Positions 1-11,438 of a stretch of DNA of 64,000 bases are shown piece by piece. A program made the position numbers and the translations under genes. The stretch is from Kalmusia sp. IMI 367209 (lineage: Eukaryota > Ascomycota > Dothideomycetes > Pleosporales > Didymosphaeriaceae), in assembly GCA_027946365.1 (NCBI GenBank), contig JAPEUQ010000012.1:1178001-1242000 (forward strand), read 5' to 3'. The stretch's first letter is position 1; each line of letters begins with the position of its first letter. The notes beneath the pieces were generated by a model. The model worked only from the letters and a program-made list of their open reading frames with translations. It ran no database searches and was not told the origin of the DNA.

Positions 1-95
1 TGTAGATCAAGTAGCCCTTAGATTCATTATGCATATATGTCATTGTCTATAAGTCTTGAATTCATGGAATTAATTTGCGTGGGATGTTACAGTCA

Positions 96-1293
96 TCAAA
101 CCAGGTGGACAAACGACTTCGCCGTATCAATCACACTCTTCTCATGCGGAATATACTCCCCATCCTCCAGGAGTCTCTTCGCCTTGCTCCCGTCAATAAC
201 AGGAGTATTCTCTTTATCCAGCACTTCATAGTCAGGACTATATCCCTGTCCGGGCGTGCCCTCCACGATCCTTCCCCTAGCATCCGGGAACGCTTTCCGT
301 AGTATGTCCGCCACGGATTGGGGCGTACTGTATGCTGCAGAAGTGATATAGCGTTCGCCATCAGTCTCCTGTGGATGCGCGATGGAGTACTCGATTTGAG
401 ACGCTACGTCGCGGACATCGACGACGGTGCCCAACCCCGCGATTAAGCCTGCAGGCGGGTGGTCACCGCCGCGGAAGATGTTCCAAATTTGCGCAATCGT
501 TTCGCCGACGTCAGCAGCGGTGGGAGGGGGGATGAGAGGAGGGCCGATGACAAAGCTTGATACTCGTCAGCAAACCAAGGTCGATATATAGTACAAGATC
601 AAAAGTTTGGGGGTTTAATGGGCACCCAATTATTCCAAGATGCACGAGAGAATCTCCAAACTTTTGACCTAGGATCGTGAGATGGAACAGGAATGCTTAC
701 ACAGGGTTTAAAGCCGTCTGTGTAAAAGACGGCTTCTGGTCACCCCGGAAGGCCCAGAACGCCTTCTCTGCCGCGACCTTACTCGCACTGTAAATAACCG
801 GGCCCGGAGTCTCCTTCCCCAACTCAGCGACTTTCGCTTCCGCCCAATCGTTCCAGTCTTTCTCAGTAAAAGTGTATGGTGCGGGCGTGGCACTCATGAC
901 CGCTGCTATTGACGACAGATACACGAAAGTCTTGAGCTGAGGTCCCGCTTGAAGTGCACTGTTAAGGATGGACTTGGTGCCGTTGACGGCAGCGTGAATG
1001 ATTGGTTCAGGGTCTTTGAATCCGAAGGAGACGGGGGACGCCAGATGCGCAATGGCGGTGACACCCTGGACGGCATCATCGAAGGCGCCGTCAACCGTGA
1101 TGTCGGGGACTTCGACGATGGACAGTTGTCCGGATTGTGCGTAGGATTTTAAGGGGCCTTCGACGAGCGGTGTAGCAGAAAGAAGTCTGCGAACCGTGCC
1201 TCGGACCTTGTAGCCGTTGTCGAGGAGGTGTTTTGCGGTGACGGCTGCTATGAAGCCGTTCAGACCTGAGATGAGAACCGTGCCTTTTGACAT
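96..1293 (-). CDS. NAD(P)-dependent reductase, GRE2/dihydroflavonol-reductase-like SDR
   Basis: Two exons (1293-701 and 555-96; 145-nt intron, GTAAGC donor, TATCAAG acceptor) give a 350-aa protein. The N-terminus has the nucleotide-binding turn ISGLNGFIA followed by an Arg-rich second strand (VRGTVR), as in extended short-chain dehydrogenases. The catalytic Y-x3-K is YSASK near residue 170, with SS upstream in VYLSSIAAV. The join gives NPVFVIGPPL, the usual sequence just after the active site in this family. Relatives reduce methylglyoxal, aldehydes or dihydroflavonols with NADPH in the cytosol; the substrate here cannot be read. No operon-like partner is visible; the next gene upstream is about 0.8 kb away. 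Confidence 0.9.
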
Positions 1294-2071
1294 TTTGTTG
1301 TACGGAAAAGAACAATCGAGTGAAATGAGGGGTCAGTATTAGTGTCCAGTGTTTGTGATATTCATCAAGCACTGTGTGGTTTGTGTTTAGTGTTGCTAAT
1401 GATGTTCCGTATTCGGTGAGCGAATGCGTGCTCTTATACAGGCTGAGCCGTTCCTTCTACTGCTCACGAACATTGTGTTTACTCAACCGTATTCAATTTG
1501 TAGATGCTTCCCGGCTTTAAGTCGTGAAGTCCGTGGGATGATATCCACCTCTCATCCTGAAAAAGTGGAGTGTACACTGAGTGTTGGCATTAATGTCTGC
1601 CGAGGTAATCATTGAAGGGGAAGGACGCTAACTAACTCTAGGTTGCTAGTTGGTGTTGAGTAAACAGCAGGTATTATTAAACAAGATTGAACACAGGAAG
1701 TTAAAGCTATGGAAGTGTTGCTATAGGCTCCAACCTATTGTAGTCGGTGTATAATATCTATTTAAGTAAATATAGGCAGGGTACGGTGCGTTTGCTTAGC
1801 TGTAACAGTAGGCTCAGGACATCAGTGGTGGTCGAAGGGAAGGTGACGAAAGTCCTATTAAAGAATAGTACTAAAGCTTGTTTAAAGTTTGGTGAGCTAC
1901 TTTAGGGCACTAGATCAACACAAGAGATGGTGTTTGTAAACATAGTGAGTAATCCGAGGATACTCGTGCTTCACCCCTACAATGCGATCGGTGTTGCTCA
2001 TTCACATATTTGTGATAACCCCAACGAAACTGTGGCGGCCGACGCATGTAGCTAGTATCCTACTTGTTGAT
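1294..2071. other. intergenic, nothing recognised
   Basis: This is the promoter side of the reductase and the 3' side of the cupin gene. Short open frames have no recognisable domain. No RNA gene or repeat family was seen. Confidence 0.6.
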
Positions 2072-2506
2072 CTAAAGCTTCGCCTTGAGTGTTTCGCTAT
2101 CGCTGAACCGATACACCACGTCCTCGAACTGATCTGCTGCGAAAACGTACAGCCACAGAAGGTCCTCATTGGCATCTTCGCTCCTTATGCCGTGCTCCGA
2201 GTCCCCCGGAATGAAAACGACGCTGCCCTTTCCAACTTCCTGCTCTTTACCGTCAATTGAAACGACACCGCGCCCTTGTATGACGTGGTATATCTCGGGA
2301 TGGGCATGTCGATGGCACTTTAGATGACCGCCCTTGGCAGCACATCTCGCGATTCCAGACGTGAGAGCATTGCTCGGCGTTCTCGAGGACGATAACAGCG
2401 TTTTCCAGGTGACGTCGCCGCCCGTTATGCCATCCGAAAAGCCCTCTTCGGGCATGTCTTTGATGGTTTGGGCAGAAAGGACGATCGGTCGGGCACTGCG
2501 CGTCAT
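2072..2506 (-). CDS. small single-domain cupin protein
   Basis: A single-exon 144-aa protein. I chose the ATG at 2506 because the in-frame upstream ATG at 2545 only adds a low-complexity 13-residue leader. Both cupin motifs are present: motif 1 HRHAHPEIYHVIQGRG gives the His-x-His and Glu metal ligands, and motif 2 PGDSEHGIRS gives the last His. The length fits a one-barrel cupin. Such proteins bind Fe, Mn or Zn and act as dioxygenases, isomerases or lyases; the specific reaction cannot be deduced. No secretion signal is seen, so it is probably cytosolic. Confidence 0.8.
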   Translation of the reverse strand: MTRSARPIVLSAQTIKDMPEEGFSDGITGGDVTWKTLLSSSRTPSNALTSGIARCAAKGGHLKCHRHAHPEIYHVIQGRGVVSIDGKEQEVGKGSVVFIPGDSEHGIRSEDANEDLLWLYVFAADQFEDVVYRFSDSETLKAKL

Positions 2507-3664
2507 GGTGTGTTTTGTGTTTTGTGTTCTTGTGCAACGTCGCAAGCGTACCCTATGTCGATGGGAAACCGAGAATAGCTCTTTATGTGGTGCAACATCT
2601 TGTTAACTTTTTGAGTCGTCAATGCGGAGGAGGGTACCTATTGAGGGGCTACAGATAGGCAGGATCCGATTGCCCCATCTTGACTAGACTGTAGCGTTTA
2701 CCTCGTCTGAACAGCAGCTACGAGCTCCTCATGGGCATCAAGCACGTCGCGGCGTTCGGGCGATGGGAGGTGTACCTGGTAGTGCCGAGGAGAAACATGA
2801 TGTGCATATTCGGACGCGATGACAGGAGCGCATCTGCATTTGCGTTACCACGTCGCCCGTCAATCAGCTAGGACGTAGCTTCTCCAGACATTCTGTCGTA
2901 CAGAACTCGCCGTTGTACAGATCGCATATGCAGGACGACAAAGCCACATGGTCACGAGAATACGCCGAGTTCCCCGTCCGACATCTGCACGCCACGTACC
3001 CCCCCTGGGCAAGTCGACTGGCATCTCGACTAGCATCATCGTCGCACGCCTGTGAGAGAAGGTCGCTCGGTTGGCAGCAGTAGAGCACATGTGATCCAGT
3101 TCGAGGTTCCTGGAGCAGCCGGCACGAGGCCTCCATGCACTCAACGATGGACCTGGTCGAAGATGCAGAGCGCTGTCTCAGCGTGATGAGATTTGCCCAG
3201 AGCATGAAACGCCTTTCCCAACGCAGCTATACGCCAGGTCTTCCGCAGTCGCGCTCGGAACTTTGCATTTGCAACATCCCAGCATTCTTCACCATCGGAT
3301 GGTCGCGTGAATGGCGGCATCGTATTTTTAGCGCAAAGCCGGCAAGGAAGCGTTTCAGATTGCCTCGTGGCAAAGCGGCACCGGATCCCGCAGATCCCAT
3401 CCAGATCATGGCTTGTTTACCGACTAGAAGGCCCGCGCCAGCCTAGAACTCCGCAGCATGCGCACCGGTTGTTGCGACGCCTCGCGTCCTCCTTTGCTTC
3501 TTCATTATCGTGTGTTGCGCCGTGTAACACAGTTTTGCCAGCGGCTGCTAACATGCCTTGTCATCCACGGAGCAAGCTATCCAGTGCTGCATCGCTCGTT
3601 GGATTCCTCGGTACCTGACCGGTCAACTTCGGCCGAGCGCGAATCAAGCTTCTAGAGCACAACG
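2507..3664. other. intergenic, nothing recognised
   Basis: About 1.16 kb between the divergently oriented cupin and F-box genes. Overlapping open frames on both strands have no domain, no good splice context and no conserved-looking peptide. It presumably holds both promoters. Confidence 0.5.
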
Positions 3665-5038
3665 ATGGAAAGGTTTCGCCGAACTAGCTCTCCGTCCGGG
3701 CGCGCATTGGTGATCGGTGGAGAAAGAGCATCGGGAAGGAAGAGCCTGAGCCTCGGAAGGGCGGCTGAGAGCTTTCAGAGCAAGCTCATTGCGTCGTTCC
3801 GGAGCGTGAGGAGAGGAGGCTCAGGAGAAGAGCTGGCGCGACATGGGAGGTACGCAGCATGGAGCTGGTGGTCGGAAGCACCGTTATGCTGACCTGTTAC
3901 ACAGCCCTTTCCTTGTGGCTTTCCTCCGTTTGCCTAACGAGCTACATGTGCAGATTCTATGCGAGCTCTTCATCGCAGATCTGCTGGCCCTCCGCAGGAC
4001 TTCGAGAGCGTTGAATGACCTCATCACAGCATGCGGTCCAGCTTTGGTCCGCTTTTGGGTGAAGCACAAGATGGGCACGCTCCACACCCGTCTTTATCCG
4101 CCTCCTAGGACCAATGAAGCCCACTTGCAATACCTCCGTGAGTACCATGTGCGATCTGTAGGGGACATGGACTTATCGTTCGTGCGCATCTAGTGGCCAT
4201 GCGAAGGCGACACATTGCCTCTATGCGCTTGACTCGGGAGTTGGCTACCTTTGTGTTGAAAGATACACTGAGACACACCAACCAGCGTCAAAAGCAGATG
4301 TGGGCATCCGTGTACGAGAAGATGATACCGCTCGTGTTCGGTGTGGGATATTTCCTAGAAGAGCACCGACGGATTCTATTAGAGCGGGATCTTGGGCGTA
4401 TCCGACCGCGCTCTCATATTGGATATGATATCTGTACGACGCCGGGAATCACAAGCCAGGAGAGGGACATATTGAAGAAACTTGACCGACCCTTGCGGTT
4501 GCAGTTCTTCTATATGTACTGTTTCATCCTGCAGGTACTCATGCGGAAGCTGCGGCCACCAACATATGCTGGATCTGTCGAGAAGGTCTTCCGTGGCTGG
4601 CACGGCAAGCCTGCGTGTGTAGAGGACATTGCATTCGTGTTGATCCTGGGAGGTGTTGGCGCGGTTGCCAAACTGCTCGCCTGCCAGAACTACAGCGAGC
4701 GTCGAAGACTGCTCCATGCGTTCATCACTCGGCTGTCGCCTCACGAGAACGTCAATTGGCGGAAGCACTGGAGGGATCTGGGCGTCACGTCGCATGCGCT
4801 GTTGGACGACATCCCGTGCAGCAGTATTGGCATAACGCAGCTCGACCAGATCTGGACGCCGTTGATCGTCGAGGGTATGAGTGCCCAAAGCATGGAGTTT
4901 ACCCAGCACGACAGAGACAGGTACGAGGAAGTTCGGGTTTCTCGGAACTTTCTCAATGAGTTGATGGGCTACGACATATTGCGAGGACGGCCCGCAGACG
5001 CAGATGATTCCGACGATGAGGGTCGCGACGAAATGTAG
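3665..5038 (+). CDS. F-box domain protein
   Basis: Three exons (3665-3849, 3905-4137, 4194-5038) give 420 aa. Intron 1 is 55 nt with a TGCTGAC branch point; intron 2 is 56 nt with a GTGAGT donor. Phases match at both joins. After a basic, serine-rich leader, residues about 65-100 form an F-box: LPNELHVQILCELFIADLL followed by ALRRTSRALNDLI. The remaining 300 residues are helical and unassigned and end in an acidic DDSDDEGRDE tail. F-box proteins couple substrates to Skp1-cullin-1 ubiquitin ligases; the substrate is unknown. The alternative of three separate small genes is unlikely, because the three frames join exactly at good splice sites. Confidence 0.85.
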
Positions 5039-7164
5039 AATACCATTGTAGTATCGTAAACGGACACGAGTATCAGCAAGCGAGATGCCCGCCTTTTAGA
5101 GCTTATGCAGACGTCGTACCACATCCAACTGTTGACATATGCACCTGGGGCCTCCTATAAGCGTCTCTTCATGCAGCTTCGGCTTGGAAATTTTACATGT
5201 GTCAGATGTCGCGCAACCTTGCACGTCTTTCAAACACATGTAGTACAACGAGTATAGATCGGATGCATCGTACCCTGGGGTACTCCGGTCGCTAGTTGCT
5301 GCGCATGATCACCTGGTACGTGTAAATTGGGCCAGATGTTCTCCTACCCTGCGACCGGGGCCCAAAATTGATGGCTTGCTTGTCACGCATGGCCTAACAG
5401 GCCTGAACTAGAATGTTACTACTTCTGTTTGGTCTGGACTGTGCGTCTGCAGTACTATGCAGCCTTGTTCCGACTATGGCTCCACCAACAACAGTAATCC
5501 CGAATCCTGGTCAGCGGCAGCAACCGTGTTAGTTGTTACCGACAACTGGCCTCTCATCTCAGACCACTTCTCGAGCCACGAGGCGCTTACGGAGGTTGCA
5601 AACAAGCAAAAGGAACGACGGATCCTTCGGACCCTGCAGCAGTTGCAAGCGCGGCGGGCCAGTTTCGCTGTTATTGTTGTTGTTGTTATTGTGGGTTTTG
5701 GTAGACCCACTTAGCAGAGCGGGACTTTTCACGCGAGCAATGCTTCTGGAAAAACCGTCACGTAAGGACTTGAGCGCAGAGCGAACGCGAAACAGCGGGT
5801 TACTCATCGGAGAGAGCCGACAGAGGCGCCGTGGTAAGACGGACTATTGACCCCACTGTTGCACCCACGCTGCAACGCGTCTGGAGCGTATACCTTTGTC
5901 ACTCGGTGCCGCTGCAAGCAGCGCTCGAGGAAGGTGATGAGCAGAGTCCTGGGGGAGGGTTTTTTTTTCTTCTTCTTTTCTCCCGCCGGTAAGACTCGGG
6001 CGGCAGTCAATTACCAGAAGGAACGCGGAGACGGCAGGGCTGATGTGCGGCTCAATCGAGGCATGTGCGGCGATGCACACGACGCTGGTGTTTCGAGACA
6101 TGACGTTTGAGCGGCAACCGAGGGGGGCTCTGCAGCGTGCTCAACGGCCGGATTCCCATTCACCCTGATGATCGCAGGCCCAAAGCAGTAGTTGCACACA
6201 AGCGAGCCATCTCTGGATCGGATCGACGCTCTGCGTTCCGCAGCCCTCATCGAGCGCACGGCGGGCGATGCTTCCAGACAGCGCTGCGTCATTGGCTGCG
6301 CACTGCCAGAGCGAGAATGCAGGTCGCGCGAGGTCGCGCCGTTTCGAGGCAGCGCCGGCTAGGATGATGCTCGGGGCGGAGGCACGCCGGGGCACGTCGG
6401 GCACGTCGCGGTTCGGGGCTGGGCAGCCTCGCCATGGGCGTCTGAGGGACTGAGAGAGTGCGAGATCGAGAGAGAGGGAGAGAAAGAGAGCTGTCTCGTC
6501 GTCGTCGTCGCGCGGCCGCTTGGCGATGGTTGCATGCAGATGCTGGGAGACGACGCACGGAGGCGCTCTGGCTGCGTTTCCACATGTCAAAGCGGATGTT
6601 GTGCTACTGCGGGCGGCGGCCAATGGCACCGTCGTGGATTCACCGCCAGATGGCATCCCTGCAAGCGTCCGGCTCTACCTCATCTCTCCGCGCCGCTCTA
6701 ATTGCTGCCGAACCCCATATTGCCATCTAAATCCTCGCCCGCCTCCCTCGCCGTCCCCTCCCAGAGTACGCTTTGATAGCGACGTTCCCTTTTGTTGTGC
6801 TGCGAAACCCCGTCTCCCGAAACAGGTGCATCTTGGCCGCCCACCGCCCACGTCTGCGACTGCGACCTAGATAACCTCCGAGTGCCACACCCTTTTCACC
6901 CCCTCCCCTCTCCCTCCGCAACCCGCGCACGCGACATCGCCCACACCCCCAACGCCCGAGACCCGTGGAGCTGTGCCTGGCGACCACCTTCGCATACTCA
7001 CCACTCAGAGCGACAAGCCGTAGCACACTATAGCATTCCGCGCGCGACCCGTTTCCCCTCTGAGCGCGCAGGGTCATCCACCGTCAGCTGAGCCACCTAC
7101 GCCGACCCACCACCGCGTGCACCCGAGCATCATGTTCCCCTAGAGATAAGATCCAAGAGGAAAA
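5039..7164. other. long GC-rich intergenic region, 5' side of the Lst7 gene
   Basis: About 2.1 kb without a supportable gene. It contains a GTT/ATT-type tract (5668-5700), a T/C tract (5958-5990), and a purine-rich GAGA block running into a (CGT)n run (about 6447-6515). Downstream is a CT- and CCC-rich leader typical of fungal 5' UTRs. Long open frames on both strands (for example 6141-6656 minus and 6520-6870 plus) are explained by GC-rich composition and show no domain. Confidence 0.55.
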
Positions 7165-8681
7165 ATGGACTTTACGGTACGTAGTCGCGCCGTGCCCCCT
7201 CCTCCACACCCGCGCCCGTGGGCGTTGCGCGTGGTCGGGACCCTCCCGACCCGCCCGCGTGCCCGTCTGACTTCGCTGGGACCTGATGGCTGACTTGGCT
7301 TGGGCAGATCTCGCTCGCACACTTCTGCGAGGTCCACGGTCCGACATCTATCATCTGCACCCAAGCCTCCCCTTCGCCTTGCGGCTCCTGCAACCCGTGC
7401 GTGACGCCACCGTCGGAAGAGCCGCATCCCCAACTCTCCTACAACGGCCTGTATGATCAGCCTCCAAAGTTGAAGCTGGCCAGCCATCTGCCACAACTCA
7501 CCTCGCCCTTTGAGACGCCGCCCACCAGCCCACGGTCACCGTTGCCCTCACACAATCCCTACTTTCCCAGTTTCCCCGCGTCTGACAGCAGCTTCGGCGG
7601 CCGGAGACCCAGCAGCACTTTTGACTCCGATCCCGACGTATGCGAGAATTGCCAGATTGTCGTCCCCAAGAAGGTCAGCGACAGGCTTCCGGATGGCGCA
7701 CCAGGTAGTCCGTCCAAAGACGGCCGAGGTAGAAATGGCAGTCCCGTGCTGCGAACCTCCCACAACTTTCCCGTGCGTGGCTCTGGCGCCTGCGACGACA
7801 TGAGCAGCTCGGCATCCTCGGATGCTTCCGACACCGAGCATTCCAAGTCTTTTGACAGCAATAGCTCTCACATATACCCCGACTCGGTCCCCGCTTCTCC
7901 CATGTACTCGCGGGGTATGCACACCCACACCCTCAGCTACGTCTCCACCAGTCAGCCGCAGTCTCCGGCAACGTACTCATTACTCAGACGTACCTGTATA
8001 CGCACCTTGTCCACGGAAACCTTGCCCATGGGAAAGCCGGCAGGGCTTTTGTTTTTCGGTGATTCCCATGCTGGATACACCATCGCATACGTTTTTCGTT
8101 TACAAGACCCTCGCTCACGCGGAGCCAAGCGGACCTATGCTCTCATCGCTATGGCTGGCCGCGACGGACTCCGTGCCACGAAAGCAATGGTCAAGATCAC
8201 CGAGGTGTTTGAATCCATCGCAAACCGTATCGTTGCTCTGGCCGAAAAGGTCCTTGAGAAGGAGAGTGCCGCATCACAGAACCCATCGCAATCGCGTCCT
8301 GCTACCGCAGTACCCCGCACCCCGCCGTTCGGAACATCTGCGACGTCTGCCCAGTCGATGCCCCTCTTCACATCGCCCCAGAAGGAGAGACCCTTCTCCT
8401 CCGTTGCCAGTTCACCAGCCACCCGCAACATCACTCCCGTGTCTTCCTTCCTATCTGCGAAGAAGGTTGATCCTGATGGATTTCCTCGTGTCTCTCGCGA
8501 CGTGATGAAGGCCAAGAGCCTGGTCGAGATTGTGGGAATGGAGGACTTCTTCGTGTGGTTGCACGGCATCTTCTGTGGGCTCCTCCATTCCCCTCATCAA
8601 CCAGTTCGGCCAGCTCTAGCGACCTTCACTTGTTGTTGTTGTTGTCGTTATTGTTGTTGTCTTGGTCTCCATTGGCCGTAA
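7165..8681 (+). CDS. folliculin/Lst7 homologue
   Basis: Exon 1 is only 12 nt (7165-7176, MDFT); a 131-nt intron leads to exon 2 (7308-8681). The 461-aa product begins MDFTISLAHFCEVHGP, the folliculin-family opening (S-x-x-HFCE-x-HGP). Early CxxC pairs follow, including CENCQ, then a long Ser/Pro-rich segment, and then a conserved block near residues 275-335 (LLFFGDSHAGYTIAYVF, RTYALIAMAGRD). The EDFFVWLHGIFC block lies close to the C-terminus. Lst7/FLCN works with Lst4/FNIP as a GAP for Rag GTPases in TORC1 signalling at the vacuole. The C-terminus is odd: the open frame ends in a poly-Cys tail made by a TGT repeat, and a one-base shift would end in PLINQFGQL at 8619. Confidence 0.85.
8635..8665 (+). 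repeat. (TGT)n-type microsatellite at the end of the Lst7 frame
   Basis: An imperfect TTG/TGT trinucleotide run, read in frame as a run of cysteines in the C-terminal extension of the Lst7 homologue. It may instead lie in the 3' UTR if the true stop is earlier. Confidence 0.8.
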
Positions 8682-10178
8682 GTCGAGCCGTGTTGAGACC
8701 CATTCTCCTTCTTCTCCTTCGCCCCTGTATTCTATATCCCTTTGTTGTCATGATTCATCGTGCGTTTTAGCGAATTTTTCTTGGTCGTGTCTAGCATTGA
8801 GGCCTCGGTATATCTGCCTGGTAGATTGGGGTTCTGGGTTCTTTCGGTTTCTGGTGCGTGCGCCAATCAGTAACGGCCGCTTCCTTTCTCTTCGCTCGCT
8901 CTGCCACTATGGGAGCAGGCTAGCGTTATACCCATTGAGATACCCTCCATTTCATCGTCCTTTACTGCTTTCATGGGACATGGGGAACTAGAGAAGGAAA
9001 GCGATGAGATGCGGCACGTAGAAATGATATGAAGTAGTGATTCAAATGCTGTTTATGTTGTCCATCATGGTGCATGGTATACGTTGCCACATGCTAGTCT
9101 GTCTGGGTTATAGGGGTGACGGGTCTGCGGCACAGGAACCTTCCAGTGATGATACTGTATCCACAGCATTGGTAAAAGGACAGAATGGATGAAGATTGCT
9201 TCAGAAAAGATGCTGCAAATGCTGTTGCAAATGCACAGGCTGAGCAGAATTTTCGCGTGCAAGGCAGCCGTCTCGATCGGGAAGCAAAAGGGAACGTGGG
9301 GAGGTTGTTTGGGGACTAGCGCGTGGGATGGGCGTGGCCTGAGGCAGGTACAACGTTGGTCAACACAGTGGAACATGTTTTCTCTCACAGTATATGCCTC
9401 CTTTTCTTGAGCCTCGAATTCTATATGCAAGTATCTGCGTGAAGATGTGGGGGGTGGGGTCGCCCTCATAGCGTGTCGTGGCCGTTGATGGGCCCGCTAT
9501 CGCAACGAAGTGTCGCTACGCGTGTCAAGCGTGTCAAGCGTGTGACAGTGGTTCAGCAAACGCACCAGAACCATTTCCCCCCCGCAGCCACCGAGGGAGA
9601 CAAGTCCCAGTACCAAGACCCTCGACGGTTCCAAAAGCGCCAAAGCTTTCGCTCGAAACCCCGTACCCCACAACGGGTCTGCCGTCACCACCGCATCGAG
9701 CCAATCGAAGATGCTTGGCACAGGGTCCAGCCGCACGACGTCATAGGCCCCAGACCAAACCAAGCGGTGCACGCAACGACGTCACAGCGTCCCCTTTCAG
9801 TGGAGGACGGGCGTCAGATACAGCGGAGCACCTCAAAGCGAGCCCTTGCAGCAGACGTCAGCGATAAGCTCCAATGCCAAGTTTCTGGTTGCAGTGCTGG
9901 GATACCGCGCAAGTTTGGGGGTTACGGAGGTGCGTGCGGTTGGCTGCCGTACACTTTGTAGCATCACAGATGGTCTCTCCATCGGTGCGCTAGGCCGTTC
10001 CAGCTGCTTTGTTGCTTGCTCTCCAAGGGTATAAAGTATCCCTTCCTCTTGCGTCTGGTCATTGCCCTTTCAATCCTTCCACGCTCATCACATCGCAATC
10101 AGATCACGCGCCCGCACATCTCATCTATTTATCGAAACCAACGCAGCAGAAACTTCTTGCTCTCCTCTCTCTCTCACC
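8682..10178. other. intergenic, with promoter of the 70-aa protein gene
   Basis: About 1.5 kb. The open frame at 9473-9961 has no domain and an unstructured composition. A short direct repeat of GTGTCAAGC units occurs near 9521-9545. The right end carries a TATA box and a CT-rich leader before the ATG at 10179. Confidence 0.55.
10029..10036 (+). promoter_or_regulatory. TATA box
   Basis: GTATAAAG lies about 145 nt before the ATG at 10179 and is followed by a pyrimidine-rich leader (CTCTCTCTCTCACC just before the ATG). A clear TATA box and short CT leader are common in strongly induced or abundant fungal transcripts. Confidence 0.6.
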
Positions 10179-10483
10179 ATGAACGCCAACACCAACAACA
10201 ACGCTACCGGCGGCGCCCAGAAGGAAGATTACCTCGACAAGGGCCTCGACTCCATTGAGAAGAAGTTCGGCGGCTCAATGGGCCAGGACACGCAAAAGAA
10301 CCGCGGCATCAACGAGAAGATCGTATGTCTCCACTAATTCTCTCGGTCCCTTTCATCAGCAGCAGTATTGCCATATCCCTACTCAAGATATCCGCTGACG
10401 CGGGTTGCACACAGACCGATGGCGCTCGCAACATGTTTGAAAAGGCGACGGGCAAGAACGTCCCCGACAAGTTCTCCAACTAA
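10179..10483 (+). CDS. small conserved fungal protein, putative stress-induced
   Basis: Two exons (10179-10322 and 10415-10483; 92-nt intron, GTATGT donor, CCGCTGACG branch point, CACACAG acceptor) encode 70 aa. After an Asn/Thr-rich start come two conserved patches: DYLDKGLDSIEKKFGG and, after the join, EKITDGARNMFEKATGKNVP, ending KFSN. This arrangement is widespread in Pezizomycotina as a short hydrophilic protein, often listed as stress- or damage-responsive; I recall no biochemical role. It has no signal peptide or membrane segment and is probably soluble and helical. A GGAACC-repeat-containing open frame overlaps exon 2 and continues past the stop (see findings). Confidence 0.8.
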
Positions 10484-10518
10484 GGACGTTGTCGGAGACG
10501 GTGACCGCGAGCAACATC

Positions 10519-10556
10519 GCAAGTCCGAACCGGAACCGGAACCGGAACCGGAACCA
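10519..10556 (+). repeat. tandem hexanucleotide repeat (CCGGAA)n
   Basis: About five to six consecutive CCGGAA units start some 35 nt after the stop codon of the 70-aa gene. In the +1 frame they read Glu-Pro repeats. By position they lie in the 3' UTR. Confidence 0.9.
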
Positions 10557-10559
10557 GTA

Positions 10560-11438
10560 CGGGAAGGGGAGAGGAAGGCAGGTCTTTGGACGAGGCTGGA
10601 CGAGCGCTGGACCACAAAGGTTCGGCCGACGTTTGAGCGCATGAATGGGTGGATGTAATGACTCTTGAACGATGATAATGACAATTCAATAAACCATCTC
10701 AACTCTGCCCTTCGAGCGTGTGTACTAACATGTGATAAAGCGTCGTATTCGGTAGAAACCTTGGGTGTACTACTAGGCAGCGCTATCCATCTCGTGCACC
10801 GCGTCAAGCAGCTAATTGGTGACATTCTCAAGGGAATGGTGTCTGTGCTTTCTACATGTCTACGACTGTGCAACACATTCATTCATTCAACTAGACCTAG
10901 GCGTCTACCTTCTACCTCGGCCCCTTCCTGTACATAAGGTTTGATTCTTCTGATGGTTAAGATTCCTAGTGCTACTGAGATGGGTCGCGGCCATCTACAC
11001 AGAATTCTCGTAGCATCGTCAAGGCCAAGGATATCCTTCATAGAGCAGCATCACGGCAGCAAGTGTTGCGAAACACCGCATCTTCTCTCGTTTGAACACT
11101 GGCTTTCCTTTTGTAAAGCATATGACCGGAAACCTCTTGAGGCGCAGATGCATGCTGGCTGAACCGGTATCGGTGAAAAGAGTAAGTTCTGTGGAAGGTA
11201 CAGCGTCTAGTTTGTACGCTCTCAGCATATGATGCAAGCCCTGTGTGTATGGGTATCGAATTCAAGCATGGAGCACATCCAGGTTGCTTGACGACTGCGC
11301 AGCCAGCTTTTACGTTTTACTTTGAATGGAGACAGGCTGGGAAAAGCACATCATCACCAACTGTATGATGCAGAATGCGCATCCGCACTTTAATGCTGCC
11401 GGCTCTACTTGTGCAACCGTAGATCGCGCCACCAACAC
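10560..11438. other. intergenic between convergent genes
   Basis: The 3' side of both the 70-aa gene and the RINT1 homologue. Only short, domain-free frames are present. Nothing else recognised. Confidence 0.6.

Noticed and set aside
6141..6656. 171-codon minus-strand frame upstream of Lst7
   Set aside because: GC-rich, low-complexity product (LSLSLDLALSQSL) from the purine-repeat block; no motif or splice context.
9473..9961. 162-codon plus-strand frame
   Set aside because: Unstructured Arg/Gln/Pro-rich product without conserved pattern; overlaps the promoter of the 70-aa gene.
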